Position numbers and translations under genes: made by a program
Shown: piece by piece, positions 8,695-18,212 of the stretch
How positions within the stretch are numbered: position 1 is the stretch's first letter
Layout of the letters: every line of letters begins with the position of its first letter
Assembly (NCBI RefSeq): GCF_003590775.1
Contig: NZ_QYUM01000002.1
Location: 1,054,001 to 1,118,000, forward strand
DNA from: Sphingomonas cavernae
GTDB lineage: Bacteria; Pseudomonadota; Alphaproteobacteria; Sphingomonadales; Sphingomonadaceae
Direction of reading: 5' to 3'
Length of the DNA: 64,000 nucleotides
The notes under the pieces: model-generated
The model's database searches: none
What the model was told of the DNA's origin: nothing
The model's input: only the letters and a program-made list of their open reading frames with translations

Positions 8695-9585
8695 TCAGAG
8701 TCCTTCGGGCGCGGCGAGGCCGAGACGCGCATGCGCCGCGACCAGCGTGTTGCGCAGCAACACCGCGATCGTCATCGGCCCGACGCCGCCGGGCACGGGC
8801 GTTATTGCGCCCGCGACCTCAGCCGCCTCGGCATAGGCGACATCGCCCACCAGCCGCGTCTTGCCCGGTTCGGTCGAGGGAACGCGGTTGATGCCAACAT
8901 CGATGACCGTTGCGCCCGGCTTGATCCAGCCACCCCTCACCATCTCGGGTCGCCCCACCGCGGCGACGACGATATCGGCGCGGCGGACGACATCGGACAG
9001 GTCTTTTGTGCGGCTGTGCGCGACGGTGACGGTGCAGCTTTCCTTGATGAGCAGTTGCGCCATGGGCTTGCCGACGATGTTCGAGCGGCCGATCACCACC
9101 GCGTCCAGCCCCGAGAGATCGCCGAGCTTGTCCTTGAGCAGCATCAGGCAGCCAAGCGGAGTGCACGGCACCAGCGCGTCCTCGCCCACCGCGAGCCTTC
9201 CCGCATTGACGACATGGAAGCCGTCGACGTCCTTCGCGGGATCGATCGCGGCGATCACCGCCTTTTCGTCGATCTGCGGCGGCAGGGGCAACTGGACGAG
9301 GATTCCGTCGACCATGTCGTCGGCGTTGAGCGCCGCTACCAGCGCAATCAGTTCGTCCTGGCTGACGCTCGGGGGTAGCCTGTGCTCGATGCTCTGCATG
9401 CCCGCGGCGACCGTCGCCTTGCCCTTGGAGCGAACATAGACCTGGCTTGCGGGGTCTTCGCCCACCAGCACGACCGCGAGGCCGGGCGCACGCCCGGAGG
9501 CGCTGTGAAACTCGGGCACCGCCGCCGCGACACGTTCGCGCAGGCCCTCCGCAAAGGCTTTTCCGTTAATGATTTCCGCTGTCAT
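8695..9585 (-). CDS. folD: Bifunctional methylenetetrahydrofolate dehydrogenase / methenyltetrahydrofolate cyclohydrolase
   Basis: A 296-residue cytosolic FolD that interconverts 5,10-methylene-, 5,10-methenyl- and 10-formyl-tetrahydrofolate with NADP. The catalytic Tyr50 and Lys54 lie in [19 protein letters not shown] (about 93-102), a PCTPLG motif, the Rossmann segment [14 protein letters not shown] and the closing [10 protein letters not shown] are all present. Length is normal. Its start overlaps the end of the DUF167 gene by four bases, and yggT lies just upstream, giving a yggT-yggU-folD operon. Confidence 0.97.
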   Translation of the reverse strand: MTAEIINGKAFAEGLRERVAAAVPEFHSASGRAPGLAVVLVGEDPASQVYVRSKGKATVAAGMQSIEHRLPPSVSQDELIALVAALNADDMVDGILVQLPLPPQIDEKAVIAAIDPAKDVDGFHVVNAGRLAVGEDALVPCTPLGCLMLLKDKLGDLSGLDAVVIGRSNIVGKPMAQLLIKESCTVTVAHSRTKDLSDVVRRADIVVAAVGRPEMVRGGWIKPGATVIDVGINRVPSTEPGKTRLVGDVAYAEAAEVAGAITPVPGGVGPMTIAVLLRNTLVAAHARLGLAAPEGL

Positions 9586-9884
9586 GGCGATGCTCTGTAC
9601 AGTCTCTCAAGGGCTTCCGCCAGACGCTCGGGATCGCCCTCGAGCCGGACATGCTTGAGCCGCGCGGCCTCTCCGCTCCGGATCATCACGTCGCGCCGCG
9701 GCAGGTCGAGCGCACTGGCGAGGAAACGAACAAGCGCGCCATTGGCCGCGCCCTCCACCGGCGGCGCGCGCAATCGGACGGGCAGCCAGCCTCCTTTGGG
9801 CTCGAGCACCGCGTCGCGCGACGCGCGGGGGGTGACGCGCACCGAGACGGTGATTCCCTTCGCGTCGGCGCGCCAGACCGCCAA
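9582..9884 (-). CDS. DUF167 (YggU-family) protein
   Basis: A 100-residue soluble protein with the family's [12 protein letters not shown] opening, an [18 protein letters not shown] centre and a basic, helical C-terminus. The biochemical role of YggU proteins is unknown. It lies directly between yggT and folD: the yggT stop is adjacent to its start and its end overlaps folD. The yggT-yggU pairing recurs in many proteobacteria, which supports both calls. Confidence 0.85.
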   Translation of the reverse strand: MAVWRADAKGITVSVRVTPRASRDAVLEPKGGWLPVRLRAPPVEGAANGALVRFLASALDLPRRDVMIRSGEAARLKHVRLEGDPERLAEALERLYRASP

Positions 9885-10175
9885 TCAGGCCAGCGACATC
9901 ATAAGATTTGGAATGATGATGTTGCGTATGATGTAGAGGATCAGCAGCACGACGAGCGGCGACAGGTCGAGCGCGCCGAGATCGGGCATGATCCGGCGTA
10001 TGGGCGCATAGATCGGCGCTGTGATGCGATCGAGCGCATAGAGCACCGAGCGCATGAACTCGTTGGTGGTGTTGATGATGTTGAAGGCGACGAGCCAGGA
10101 CAGCACCGCCTGGATGACGATGATCCAGGTGAGCACGGTGGCCAGATAATAGACGATTTCCAACAGGATTTGCAT
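9885..10175 (-). CDS. YggT-family membrane protein
   Basis: A 96-residue protein with two hydrophobic helices flanking the characteristic loop ALDRITAPIYAPIRRIMPDLG. YggT proteins are small inner-membrane proteins linked to osmotic shock tolerance or membrane-protein assembly; no enzymatic role is known. I chose ATG 10175 (MQILLEIVYY), which has a GGGGA element upstream; a start five codons earlier is possible. It is the first gene of the yggT-yggU-folD set. A copy of a dispersed repeat lies just upstream at 10212-10254. Confidence 0.85.
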   Translation of the reverse strand: MQILLEIVYYLATVLTWIIVIQAVLSWLVAFNIINTTNEFMRSVLYALDRITAPIYAPIRRIMPDLGALDLSPLVVLLILYIIRNIIIPNLMMSLA

Positions 10176-10211
10176 GTGCGTCCCCGGCAAAGATTATAGT
10201 TCAGCCCCCTA

Positions 10212-10254
10212 GCGCCTGATCGATTGAGGTGGAAGTGCAAAGCGCTTCCGCCGA
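10212..10254. repeat. Dispersed palindromic repeat, partial copy A
   Basis: The stretch beginning CGCCTGATCGATTGAGGTGG and ending in a CGCTTCCGCCGA arm matches the left two thirds of the element at 47767-47828 with few differences. It contains the hairpin arms GGTGGAAG and CTTCCGCC. The terminal inverted repeat seen in the other copy is damaged here. It lies in the gap between yggT and argB. Confidence 0.7.
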
Positions 10255-10278
10255 AATCGAACCCCGGCGGCAACCGCT

Positions 10279-11175
10279 TCAACGATGCACGAGCGTACCC
10301 GCGCCGCGCCGGGTGAAGATTTCGAGCAGCATCGCATGCGGCACGCGCCCGTCGAGGATGACCGCGGCGTCGACGCCGGCATTGACCGCCCTGACGCAGG
10401 TTTCGAGCTTGGGGATCATGCCTCCCGAGATCGTCCCGTCCTGTTGCAGGCGTGCGATCGCGTGCGGATCGAGATCGGTGAGCAATTGCTTCTGCTTGCC
10501 GAGCACGCCCGGCACATCGGTCAGCAGGAAAAGCCGCGACGCCCCCATCGCGGCCGCCACTGCACCCGCCATCGTGTCGGCATTGATGTTATAGGTATGG
10601 CCGTCCGCCCCTACGCCGATCGGCGCAACGACGGGGATCATGCCTGCGGACGAGATCGTATCGAGAACGGTGCGGTCGACCGAGGCGGGTTCACCGACAA
10701 AGCCCAGGTCGATCACCTGCTCGATATTGCTGTCGGGATCGCGCCGCGTGCGGTTGACCTTCTCGGCGGTGACGAAACCGCCATCCTTGCCCGAGATCCC
10801 GACGGCGCGGCCACCCGCCTGCGCGATCCAGGCGACGATTTCCTTGTTGATCGCGCCCGAAAGCACCATTTCGGCGACCTTCGCGGTTTCGGCATCGGTG
10901 ACGCGCAAGCCATCGACGAACTGCGATTCAACGCCCAATTGCTTGAGCATCGCGCCGATCTGCGGCCCGCCGCCATGGACGACGACGGGGTTGATCCCGA
11001 CCATCTTCATCAGCACGACGTCCTCGGCGAAGTCGCGCGCCAGTTCGGGATCGCCCATCGCATGGCCGCCATATTTCACGACGAAGGTCTTGCCCGCATA
11101 ACGCTGCATATAGGGCAGCGCCTCGGTGAGCGTTTCGGCTTTCGCGAGCAGTGCGGGATCAGGGGCGTGGGACAC
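10279..11175 (-). CDS. argB: Acetylglutamate kinase
   Basis: A 298-residue kinase that phosphorylates N-acetylglutamate in the second step of arginine synthesis. Evidence includes [12 protein letters not shown] near residue 31, the acetylglutamate-binding [14 protein letters not shown] segment, [17 protein letters not shown] in the middle, and the C-terminal [14 protein letters not shown] stretch. The length is that of the hexameric, arginine-sensitive type; I infer feedback inhibition from this only. Three bases separate its start from the end of the next gene on the same strand. Confidence 0.97.
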   Translation of the reverse strand: MSHAPDPALLAKAETLTEALPYMQRYAGKTFVVKYGGHAMGDPELARDFAEDVVLMKMVGINPVVVHGGGPQIGAMLKQLGVESQFVDGLRVTDAETAKVAEMVLSGAINKEIVAWIAQAGGRAVGISGKDGGFVTAEKVNRTRRDPDSNIEQVIDLGFVGEPASVDRTVLDTISSAGMIPVVAPIGVGADGHTYNINADTMAGAVAAAMGASRLFLLTDVPGVLGKQKQLLTDLDPHAIARLQQDGTISGGMIPKLETCVRAVNAGVDAAVILDGRVPHAMLLEIFTRRGAGTLVHR

Positions 11176-11178
11176 GGT

Positions 11179-11856
11179 TCAGGCTTCCAGTGGCTTGGCG
11201 TCGAGCTTTCGCCCGAGCGCGACGAAGAGGTAGATGAGCGGCGGGACCAGGATCGCGGACAGCAGGATCTTAGAGATCATCTGCCCCATGAGCAGCTCGC
11301 CGATCGGGAACACGCCTGCAAAGGCGATCGTGATGAACAGCAAGGTGTCGACGATCTGGCTGAGCACGCTCGCGATGCCCGCGCGCAGCCAAAGCAGCCT
11401 TTCGCCCTCCTGACCCTTCAATGCCGCGAAGATCGTGACATTCAAGGTCTGCGAAATGCCATAGGCGATGATGCCACCGAGCCAGATGCGCGGCGTTCCG
11501 CCCATCATCATCGCGAAAGCCTCAGCGCGCGCCGGGTCCATTTCGGTTGCGGCGGGTGCAGCGAGCACGATGATCGATAGCAGGATCGAGGCGATCAGCG
11601 GCACGAAGCCGATCTGCACCAGCCGGTTGGCGATGGCGCGTCCATGAAGCTCGGCAACCGCGCTCGACACCACGACGAGGAGGAGGAATGCGAAGATGCC
11701 CGCTTCCACCGCCAGCGGCCCAAGCCCTACCAGGGGCCCTATGCCCGAAAGTGGTCCCAGCGCCACCTGCTTGTTGCCCAGCACGCCCGCGATGCAGACC
11801 ATCCCGCCATAGAAGATCGAGAAGGCGAACAGCGATCGCGGCATTGAAACGGTCAT
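11179..11856 (-). CDS. VUT-family transporter, probable queuosine-precursor transporter (YhhQ-like)
   Basis: A 225-residue protein with six or seven membrane helices. The order of motifs fits the ECF-type VUT/YhhQ family: an N-terminal NKQVALG region, VVSSAVAELHGRAIANRLV after helix 3, then AYGISQTLNVTIFAALK and a SQIVDTLLFITIAF helix. YhhQ homologues import queuosine precursors for tRNA modification; I infer this substrate from the family. I chose ATG 11856 (MTVSMPRSLF); the frame stays open upstream but runs into a non-coding repeat. It sits directly upstream of argB. Confidence 0.75.
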   Translation of the reverse strand: MTVSMPRSLFAFSIFYGGMVCIAGVLGNKQVALGPLSGIGPLVGLGPLAVEAGIFAFLLLVVVSSAVAELHGRAIANRLVQIGFVPLIASILLSIIVLAAPAATEMDPARAEAFAMMMGGTPRIWLGGIIAYGISQTLNVTIFAALKGQEGERLLWLRAGIASVLSQIVDTLLFITIAFAGVFPIGELLMGQMISKILLSAILVPPLIYLFVALGRKLDAKPLEA

Positions 11857-11940
11857 GGCTTTCCCCGGCCCGGTGACGATTGGCCCGCATAGCGCGAAGG
11901 GGACGCGGGCAAAATGGAAAAACGCGTGATCGCCCGTCGC

Positions 11941-12059
11941 TCCCCTCCCTGCAAGGGAGGGGCAGGGGGTGGGTCGCGAGCGAAGCGAGCCCTTCATCCA
12001 CGGAGTTTTGATCGCCTGACGGCGACACCCACCCCTAACCCCTCCCTTGCAGGGAGGGG
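11941..12059. repeat. Large inverted repeat with palindromic arms
   Basis: The left arm (11942-11974) and right arm (12027-12059) are inverted copies of about 33 bases. Each holds a perfect internal palindrome built on CCCCTCCCTGCAAGGGAGGG and a GGGGTGGGT flank. About 50 bases separate the arms. The layout resembles the REP/BIME-like palindromes dispersed through sphingomonad genomes. It lies between the transporter gene and the 3-hydroxyacyl-CoA dehydrogenase gene. Confidence 0.8.
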
Positions 12060-12068
12060 CACGTGCGC

Positions 12069-12938
12069 TCACCGCGTCGGGACGGGCTCGTCCCCCGAAT
12101 AGTCGTAGAAGCCGCGGCCGGTCTTGCGGCCGTACCAGCCCGCCTCGACATATTTCACGAGCAGCGGCGCGGGGCGGAACTTGGGGTCTCCCGTGCCCGA
12201 ATAGAGCACCTTGCAAATCTCGAGGCAGGTATCGAGCCCGATGAAGTCGGCAAGCGTGAGCGGACCCATTGGGTGGTTGAGGCCCATGGTGATGGCGGTG
12301 TCGATGTCGCGGATCGTCGCCACGCCCTCGCCCAGCGCGAAGCACGCCTCGTTGAGCATGGGCAGCAGGATGCGGTTGACGATGAATCCCGGCGCATCAT
12401 TGGCATGAACCACCTTCTTGCCGATGGCGGCGGCATAGGTCTCGACGGTCTTCACGGTCTCGTCGGCGGTGGCAAGGCCGCGGATCAGTTCGATCAGCCC
12501 CATGACGGGCACGGGATTAAAGAAGTGCACACCGACGAAGCGCTTCGGGTCGGGTGTCGCCTGCGCCAGCCGCGTGATCGGGATCGACGAAGTGTTGGAG
12601 GCCAGCACCGCCTGATGGCCGAGCACCTTGCCGACATCCTCGAAGATCGCCCGCTTTACCTCTTCGCGCTCGGTCGCCGCCTCGATGACGAGGCCGGCCG
12701 TCGCCATCGCTGCAAAATCGGCGATCGGCTCGATCCGTTCGAGCGCCTGATCGCGCGCCTCCGCGGCGATCTTCTCCTTTTCGACGAGTCGGCCGAGCTG
12801 ACGCGCGATGCCTTCCTTGGCGCGCTCGGCGATCTCCAGCCGTGCATCGGCGAGCAGCACGCGGTAACCCGCCTGCGCCGAAACCTGGGCAATGCCCGCC
12901 CCCATCTGTCCCGCGCCGATCACGCCAACCGCCTGCAT
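12069..12938 (-). CDS. 3-hydroxybutyryl-CoA dehydrogenase
   Basis: A 289-residue NAD(P)-dependent dehydrogenase interconverting 3-hydroxybutyryl-CoA and acetoacetyl-CoA. The N-terminal dinucleotide fold is [19 protein letters not shown] (residues 5-23). SNTSSIPIT and [14 protein letters not shown] carry the family's active-site Ser and His regions, and [15 protein letters not shown] begins the helical C-terminal domain. Length matches the single-domain PaaH/Hbd type rather than a FadB fusion. A GAGGAGA element precedes ATG 12938. It may serve fatty-acid or polyhydroxybutyrate metabolism; neighbours do not decide this. Confidence 0.92.
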   Translation of the reverse strand: MQAVGVIGAGQMGAGIAQVSAQAGYRVLLADARLEIAERAKEGIARQLGRLVEKEKIAAEARDQALERIEPIADFAAMATAGLVIEAATEREEVKRAIFEDVGKVLGHQAVLASNTSSIPITRLAQATPDPKRFVGVHFFNPVPVMGLIELIRGLATADETVKTVETYAAAIGKKVVHANDAPGFIVNRILLPMLNEACFALGEGVATIRDIDTAITMGLNHPMGPLTLADFIGLDTCLEICKVLYSGTGDPKFRPAPLLVKYVEAGWYGRKTGRGFYDYSGDEPVPTR

Positions 12939-13013
12939 TGCGTTTTCTCCTCGAAAGCTGTCGGGGGCGCTCCTATCGACTCTGCGCGAGGTTCGCTAGG
13001 TCGCGAGTTCAGG

Positions 13014-14237
13014 TCAAACGGGCAATCCCTGGAGCAGCCGCGGTAGCGTGCCCGATTCGCCGCGCGCCTCGTCCATGAAGCGGCGCTTGAGCGGCGGGAT
13101 TCGCTGGACCGCGCCGAGGCCGAAGCGGCGGATAGCCGAAGCGCTGCGGCCCGGCAGGCCGAACAGACGCGTGAGGCTGTCGGTCGACGCCGCCACCATG
13201 AAGGTGTCGAGGCCGCGCCAGCGGTCATAACGCGCGAGCAGTTGGGCATCGCCCGGATCGAGCCCGATGCGTACGCCTTCGGCGAGCACTTCGGTGAGCG
13301 CCGCGACGTCGCGGAAGCCGAGATTGAGCCCTTGCCCGGCGATCGGATGGATGCCGTGCGCCGCATCGCCGACCAACGCGAGCCGCTCGCCGGTGATGTG
13401 CGCGGCGTGGTGGAAGCCGAGCGGATAGCTCTGGCGCGGCGCGGCGGCGCTCAATTTGCCCAGAAAGCCACCCATGCGCTTTTCGGCCTCGGCCCAGAAG
13501 GCGCGGTCGGAGAGCTTGAGCATCGCGGGTGCATCCTCCGCCTTCACCGTCCAGACGATCGCGGATCGGTTTCCGGGAAGCAGCGGCAACAGCGCGAAAG
13601 GACCCGCGGGATAGAAGATCTCGTAAGCGACATTGTCGTGCGGCAGTTCATGTTCGAAGGCCGAGATGATCGCGGCGTGATCATATTGCCAGCGCGCGAC
13701 GTTGATCCCGGCTGCGCTGCGCGTCGGCGAGTTGCGACCTTCGCACGCCGCGAGCAGCGACGCCCTGAGCCTGCGCCCGTCCTCGAGCGTGACATGCACG
13801 CCCGTCGCGTCGCGCACCACCTCGGCCGCGCGCGAGGGCATCGTCAGGCGGATATTGGGCTGTGCGAGCGCGGCGTCGCGCAGCGCCGCGCGGAGCAGCC
13901 GGTTCTCGAACATGATGCCGAGCGGACCTTCCTCGTCCCCCGGGGTGAAGTCGAGCACGCCGGGGGCGAGCCCGTCGCTCACATGAATTCGGCGGATCGG
14001 GCAACCCTTGCCCTCCAGATACCCGCCGACGCCGATCGCCTCGAGCATCCGCCAGCTCGCGCTCGCCACCGCTGAGGCGCGGCCGTCGAACCCGGGGGCG
14101 AGCTGCGCGTCGGGATCGGCGGGGTCGATCACGATCGAGGTCACGCCCTGGCTACCTAGCGCAATCGCGAGCGTGAGCCCGACAAGCCCGCCCCCGAGGA
14201 TGATGACGTCGCTGTGCTCGATGGTTTCCGCAGTCAT
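13014..14237 (-). CDS. UbiH/UbiF/COQ6-family FAD-dependent hydroxylase
   Basis: A 407-residue flavoprotein monooxygenase of the ubiquinone-biosynthesis hydroxylase family. The N-terminal FAD-binding motif is [18 protein letters not shown] (10-27), the second motif is [21 protein letters not shown] near residue 300, and [10 protein letters not shown] lies where family members carry the R-A-A-L-type motif. It probably hydroxylates the aromatic ring of a ubiquinone precursor at the inner membrane. Which ring position (C5, C6 or C1) cannot be told from sequence, so no symbol is assigned. It is divergent from ftsK. Confidence 0.88.
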   Translation of the reverse strand: MTAETIEHSDVIILGGGLVGLTLAIALGSQGVTSIVIDPADPDAQLAPGFDGRASAVASASWRMLEAIGVGGYLEGKGCPIRRIHVSDGLAPGVLDFTPGDEEGPLGIMFENRLLRAALRDAALAQPNIRLTMPSRAAEVVRDATGVHVTLEDGRRLRASLLAACEGRNSPTRSAAGINVARWQYDHAAIISAFEHELPHDNVAYEIFYPAGPFALLPLLPGNRSAIVWTVKAEDAPAMLKLSDRAFWAEAEKRMGGFLGKLSAAAPRQSYPLGFHHAAHITGERLALVGDAAHGIHPIAGQGLNLGFRDVAALTEVLAEGVRIGLDPGDAQLLARYDRWRGLDTFMVAASTDSLTRLFGLPGRSASAIRRFGLGAVQRIPPLKRRFMDEARGESGTLPRLLQGLPV

Positions 14238-14392
14238 ATCCTGTCCTTATCGCACCCACGACGCCCACAAAAGCCCGTAACGGCTCGTCGCGTAAATGCA
14301 GCGATTTGCCGGGGACTCTTGACGCGGAGTCGCCCCGGAGCGCATTGTACATATGCGGAACAACAGGATTTCCGCGCATTTTCGGGGGTGGC

Positions 14393-16720
14393 ATGGCAAG
14401 CCGCATGAGCAAGGGCGTGCCGGTTTGGCGCGAGTCGATGAAGCGCGGCGCGGTTCGCACCAGCGCGGTGATCGGCGGTGCTGCGGTGCTGCTCGCCACG
14501 CTGCTGCTCGTGCTTGCGCTCGCAAGCTACAAACCCGGCGATCCGGCGATGATGACCGCGGCCGAGGGGCCCGCGCGCAATCTGGTGGGTGGCGTCGGCG
14601 CGTGGACCGCAGATTTGCTGCTCTCGGTCTTCGGTCCCGCGATCGCGCTGGTCACGCCGCTGCTGCTGGTATTCGGCATAAGACTGCTGCGCGGGGTTCC
14701 GGTCGGCCATTGGCGGCGGATGCTGCTCGGCGCGCTCATCGGCATCACGCTCGTCGGCGGCGCACTCGCGCTGTTCCGGGCCAATGCGCTGCCCTGGCTG
14801 CCCGGCGGTTTCGGCGGTGCGCTTGGTCTGGCGCTTGCGGGAATCGTCGATTGGGGACTGGGTTTCCTGGGCGAGGTGCCCGCGCGTGGTTGGATCCGCG
14901 CGGCGCTGCTGGTCGGGTTCGCCGGCGCTGGCATCGTGCTGTGGGCGAAGAGCCTCGGGCTCGACGACGAGGAGCGCGCCTGGCTTTTCCGCCGCCGCGA
15001 ACGCGCTGACGGCGATTTCGACGAGGACTATGCAGACGAGGACAGCGGCATTGCGATCGCCGAGCCCGCGCCGCGCCGTGCCGAGCCGCGCAAGGCGGCC
15101 GAGGCCGAGGAACGTCGCGCGCCGATCATCTCGTTGCCCGGCCGCAGGGACCCAGCGCCCGAAAAGAAGCCCCAGGGCGCGGTGCAGACGTCTTTCGACC
15201 TCAAGGACCGCTACACGCTCCCCTCGGCCGAGCTGCTCAAGCCAGCGCCGCCGCCCTCCGGCCAGAAGCTCGACAAGGCCGCGCTCGAGCGCAATGCGCG
15301 GCTGCTCGAGACAGTGCTCGACGATTTCCATGTGAAGGGGCAGATCGTCGAGGTCCGTCCCGGTCCCGTGGTCACAATGTACGAACTCGAGCCCGCGGCG
15401 GGCATCAAGGCGAGCCGCGTCATCCAGCTCGCCGACGACATTGCGCGCAACATGTCGGCGCTGTCGGCGCGCGTCGCGACCATTCCCGGGCGCAGCGTGA
15501 TCGGTATCGAGCTGCCCAACAAGATCCGTGAGGCGGTCTCGTTCCACGAGCTGGTGACGTCGCATGGCTTTGCCGACCAGGGCGGCGCGCTGCCGCTGAT
15601 CCTCGGCAAGAATATCGCGGGCGATCCCGTGATCGCCGATCTTGCGCCGATGCCGCACCTGCTCGTCGCGGGCACCACCGGTTCGGGCAAGTCGGTCGGC
15701 CTCAACGCGATGATCCTGTCGCTGCTCTATCGGCTGAGCCCGGATCAGTGCCGGCTGATCATGATCGATCCCAAACAGCTCGAACTCTCCACCTATGACG
15801 GGATCCCGCATCTGCTTTCCCCGGTCGTCACCGACCCCGCCAAGGCGGTGCGCGCGCTCAAATGGGCGGTCGAGCAGATGGAGGAGCGCTATCGGATGAT
15901 GGCATCGCTCGCGGTCCGCAGCCTCGCGGGCTTCAACGAGAAGGTGAGGACTGCGCGCGCCAAGGGGCAGAAGCTCGGCCGCCGCGTCCAGACAGGCTAT
16001 GACGCCGATACAGGCCAGCCGATCTATGAGGAGGAAGAGCTCGACTATCAGCCGCTGCCCCAGATCGTGATCGTGGTCGACGAGCTTGCCGACCTGATGA
16101 TGACCGCGGGCAAGGAAGTCGAGTTCCTGATCCAGCGGCTCGCGCAAAAGGCGCGCGCCGCGGGCATTCACCTGATCATGGCGACGCAGCGCCCCTCGGT
16201 CGACGTCATCACGGGTGTGATCAAGGCCAACCTGCCGACGCGGATCAGCTTCGCGGTGACCAGCAAGATCGATTCGCGCACGATTCTCGGCGAGCAGGGC
16301 GCAGAACAGCTTCTGGGCAAGGGCGACATGCTCTACATGCCCGGCGGCAAGCAGATCGTGCGCGTCCACGGCCCCTTCGTCTCGGACGAGGAGGTGATCC
16401 GCGTCGCCGATCACTGGCGCGGCCAGGGCACCCCCGAATATATCCAGGCAGTCACCGAAGAGCCCGAGGATGGCGGCTATGCGATCGACGGCGCGCCGAC
16501 CGGCGACGACAGTCCCGAGGACCAGCTCTTCCGTAAGGCCGCGCAGCTCGTCGCCGAAAGCCAGAAGGCCTCGACGAGCTGGCTGCAGCGTCAATTGCGC
16601 ATCGGCTACAACAGCGCCGCGCGGCTGATCGAGCGCATGGAGAAGGAAGGCCTTGTCTCGCGCCCAGACCATGTCGGCCGGCGCGAGGTGCTGATGGACA
16701 CCGACGGCCGGCCGCTCTGA
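14393..16720 (+). CDS. ftsK: DNA translocase FtsK
   Basis: A 775-residue FtsK/SpoIIIE translocase that pumps chromosome ends across the division septum and activates dimer resolution. Four membrane helices occupy about residues 20-185. A short acidic/proline-rich linker follows, then the alpha domain, then the RecA-like motor with Walker [14 protein letters not shown] (about 425-437), Walker [14 protein letters not shown], and the C-terminal winged-helix gamma domain ending near [14 protein letters not shown]. The linker is much shorter than in E. coli FtsK. I chose ATG 14393, preceded by GGGGGTGG. An open frame also extends upstream to 14306 without conserved residues. A small hairpin follows the stop. 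Confidence 0.96.
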   Translation: MASRMSKGVPVWRESMKRGAVRTSAVIGGAAVLLATLLLVLALASYKPGDPAMMTAAEGPARNLVGGVGAWTADLLLSVFGPAIALVTPLLLVFGIRLLRGVPVGHWRRMLLGALIGITLVGGALALFRANALPWLPGGFGGALGLALAGIVDWGLGFLGEVPARGWIRAALLVGFAGAGIVLWAKSLGLDDEERAWLFRRRERADGDFDEDYADEDSGIAIAEPAPRRAEPRKAAEAEERRAPIISLPGRRDPAPEKKPQGAVQTSFDLKDRYTLPSAELLKPAPPPSGQKLDKAALERNARLLETVLDDFHVKGQIVEVRPGPVVTMYELEPAAGIKASRVIQLADDIARNMSALSARVATIPGRSVIGIELPNKIREAVSFHELVTSHGFADQGGALPLILGKNIAGDPVIADLAPMPHLLVAGTTGSGKSVGLNAMILSLLYRLSPDQCRLIMIDPKQLELSTYDGIPHLLSPVVTDPAKAVRALKWAVEQMEERYRMMASLAVRSLAGFNEKVRTARAKGQKLGRRVQTGYDADTGQPIYEEEELDYQPLPQIVIVVDELADLMMTAGKEVEFLIQRLAQKARAAGIHLIMATQRPSVDVITGVIKANLPTRISFAVTSKIDSRTILGEQGAEQLLGKGDMLYMPGGKQIVRVHGPFVSDEEVIRVADHWRGQGTPEYIQAVTEEPEDGGYAIDGAPTGDDSPEDQLFRKAAQLVAESQKASTSWLQRQLRIGYNSAARLIERMEKEGLVSRPDHVGRREVLMDTDGRPL

Positions 16721-16726
16721 ACGCTT

Positions 16727-16744
16727 CGACTCGTTTTCGAGTCG
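16727..16744 (+). terminator. Short hairpin after ftsK
   Basis: A 7-bp perfect stem (CGACTCG / CGAGTCG) with a TTTT loop starts 6 bases after the ftsK stop. No T-run follows, so it is not a convincing intrinsic terminator; it may stabilise the 3' end of the message. Confidence 0.35.
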
Positions 16745-16820
16745 GCTCGTCGACGATTCGGAACGCCCTGCCTCTGAATTCGCGCTGGAATATGTTATCG
16801 TCGGTCAAGGGAGAAAAGCG

Positions 16821-17072
16821 ATGGACCGACAGGCTCAAGCGCGCGAAGTTGATGCCAACTACGACTTTTTCCAAAGGCATCTCGCCTCGATCCTGCGCAA
16901 TCACAGACATCAATATGTCTTGATACGCAATCAACGGCTAATCGACTATTTCGACGATGTTGGTGACGCTTATCGCGCGGGATTAAAGCGTTTTGCCGAT
17001 GGTATCTTTTCGATTCAAGAAGTGACCGACGAACCGGTGGATCTCGGCATCTTCTCGCATGCCGGAAATTAA
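16821..17072 (+). CDS. Small conserved-type protein paired with a retropepsin-like protease
   Basis: An 83-residue soluble protein. Its middle, YVLIRNQRLIDYFDDVGDAY followed by RAGLKRFADGIFSIQEV, is the pattern of small proteins that regularly precede bacterial clan AA aspartic proteases. In those, a short beta-hairpin (YVLIx..xRxIxxF) leads to a YxxGxxRFG-like helix. No catalytic motif is seen and the function is unknown. Its 3' end overlaps the protease gene by 14 bases, so the two are very likely translated together. The pair is less GC-rich than ftsK before it. Confidence 0.65.
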   Translation: MDRQAQAREVDANYDFFQRHLASILRNHRHQYVLIRNQRLIDYFDDVGDAYRAGLKRFADGIFSIQEVTDEPVDLGIFSHAGN

Positions 17073-17478
17073 CTGGCATCACGACCGTTCGAAACTAATA
17101 CTTCGAGCCGCAGTGATGCCGCCTGCTGGTGCGCCGAATGAGACGACGCTCATTGAGGTCCAAGCCCTGCTCGACACCGGGGCCACTGCGAGCGGATTGA
17201 CAGCTCGCATCGCCAAAGCACTTGGGCTGACAAGCCTTGGCAAGAAGCCGGTCCAGACCGCGGGAGGAATGATCCAGACCGACCGCTTTGCCTTTCGCGC
17301 GGGATTCTACATGGCAGAACCGGGTTCCGTCCCAGCCTTTCCGCACATGCTGGACGGGACCATATTCGGGATCGGCTTGGCAGATGTGAACAGTTTCGAC
17401 GTCATCATTGGGATGGATGTCATCGGCCGAAACTATCTTGAGCTGCGCCCCGATGGGCTATGCACATTTCGCTTTTAA
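17059..17478 (+). CDS. Retropepsin-like (clan AA) aspartic protease
   Basis: A 139-residue protein with the single-domain retropepsin layout. ALLDTGATASGL contains the catalytic Asp39-Thr40-Gly41, a flap-like segment lies around 65-85, and FDVIIGMDVIGRNYLEL (113-129) is the typical IIG-D strand near the C-terminus. Such proteins act as homodimers, each chain giving one DTG. Bacterial stand-alone members are largely uncharacterised. There is no signal peptide, so it should act in the cytoplasm. It overlaps the small upstream gene, suggesting that protein is a substrate, inhibitor or adaptor; this is inference. Confidence 0.8.
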   Translation: MPEINWHHDRSKLILRAAVMPPAGAPNETTLIEVQALLDTGATASGLTARIAKALGLTSLGKKPVQTAGGMIQTDRFAFRAGFYMAEPGSVPAFPHMLDGTIFGIGLADVNSFDVIIGMDVIGRNYLELRPDGLCTFRF

Positions 17479-17559
17479 GCTAAGCCGGAACAACCGGGTT
17501 CAGTTGGCATTCAATCCCGGCCCCGCATAGCCGCGGTACAAGAACGCAGGAGTTTTCGC

Positions 17560-18186
17560 ATGTTTCGTCGTTTCGCGCTCGCGCTCGCCGCAGTTCCCCT
17601 GGGCCTTGGCGTGCTCGCGGCGCCCGCGGTTGTCGCGGCGCCGGGGGATCTCGACAAGGTTTCGGCGCATCTGCGTAGCGTTTCCAGCATGACCGCGGGG
17701 TTCAGCCAGACCGATCGCGCGGGCAAGACGGTAACGGGCACGCTGACGATGAAACGCCCGGGCAAGATTCGCTTCCAGTATCAAAAGGGCGTGCCGCTGC
17801 TGATCGTGGGCGATGGCAAGGCGCTGACCATGATCGATTATCAGGTCAAGCAGGTGCAGCGCTGGCCGATCGGCAAATCGCCGCTGGCGGTGCTGCTCGA
17901 TCCCGATCCCGATCTTTCACGCGTCGCAAAGATCGTTCCGACCGCTGATGAGCGCATCGTCGTGGTCGAGGCGCGCGATCCGAAGCGCCCCGAATATGGC
18001 ACGCTGACGCTGGCCTTTGTCCGCAATGCCTCTGCGCCCGGCGGCCTGATGCTTCAGGGCTGGGTGGCGCTCGATTCGCAGAACAACCGTACGACGATCC
18101 GGCTCAGCAGCCAGAAATTCAACGTCGCGGTCGCCGATAACGCGTTCCGCTGGAACGATCCGCGCCCCAAGGGACCGCGCGGCTGA
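17560..18186 (+). CDS. LolA-like outer-membrane lipoprotein carrier protein
   Basis: A 208-residue exported protein. An N-terminal signal peptide (MFRRFALALAAVPLGLGVLA, cleavage near residue 26) is followed by VSAHLRSVSSMTAGFSQTD, the characteristic LolA opening, and then a beta-rich body with GTLTMKRPGKIRFQY. LolA carries lipoproteins through the periplasm to the outer membrane. The fold also occurs in other LolA-like lipid carriers (for example hopanoid-related or DUF2092-type proteins), so the exact cargo is uncertain. It is monocistronic and followed by the structured region at 18213-18359. Confidence 0.8.
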   Translation: MFRRFALALAAVPLGLGVLAAPAVVAAPGDLDKVSAHLRSVSSMTAGFSQTDRAGKTVTGTLTMKRPGKIRFQYQKGVPLLIVGDGKALTMIDYQVKQVQRWPIGKSPLAVLLDPDPDLSRVAKIVPTADERIVVVEARDPKRPEYGTLTLAFVRNASAPGGLMLQGWVALDSQNNRTTIRLSSQKFNVAVADNAFRWNDPRPKGPRG

Positions 18187-18212
18187 CGCGGTCATTCATA
18201 TTGGCGACAGGT

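Noticed and set aside
14309-14338. Hairpin CCGGGGACTC / GAGTCGCCCCGG upstream of ftsK as an operator or terminator
   Set aside because: It is imperfect, has no T-run and no matching regulator is evident; it may be chance in GC-rich sequence.
14234-16672. An open frame of about 812 codons antisense to ftsK
   Set aside because: It shows no domain, has low-complexity Arg/Gly/His composition and lies opposite a clear FtsK. Long antisense frames are expected in high-GC DNA.
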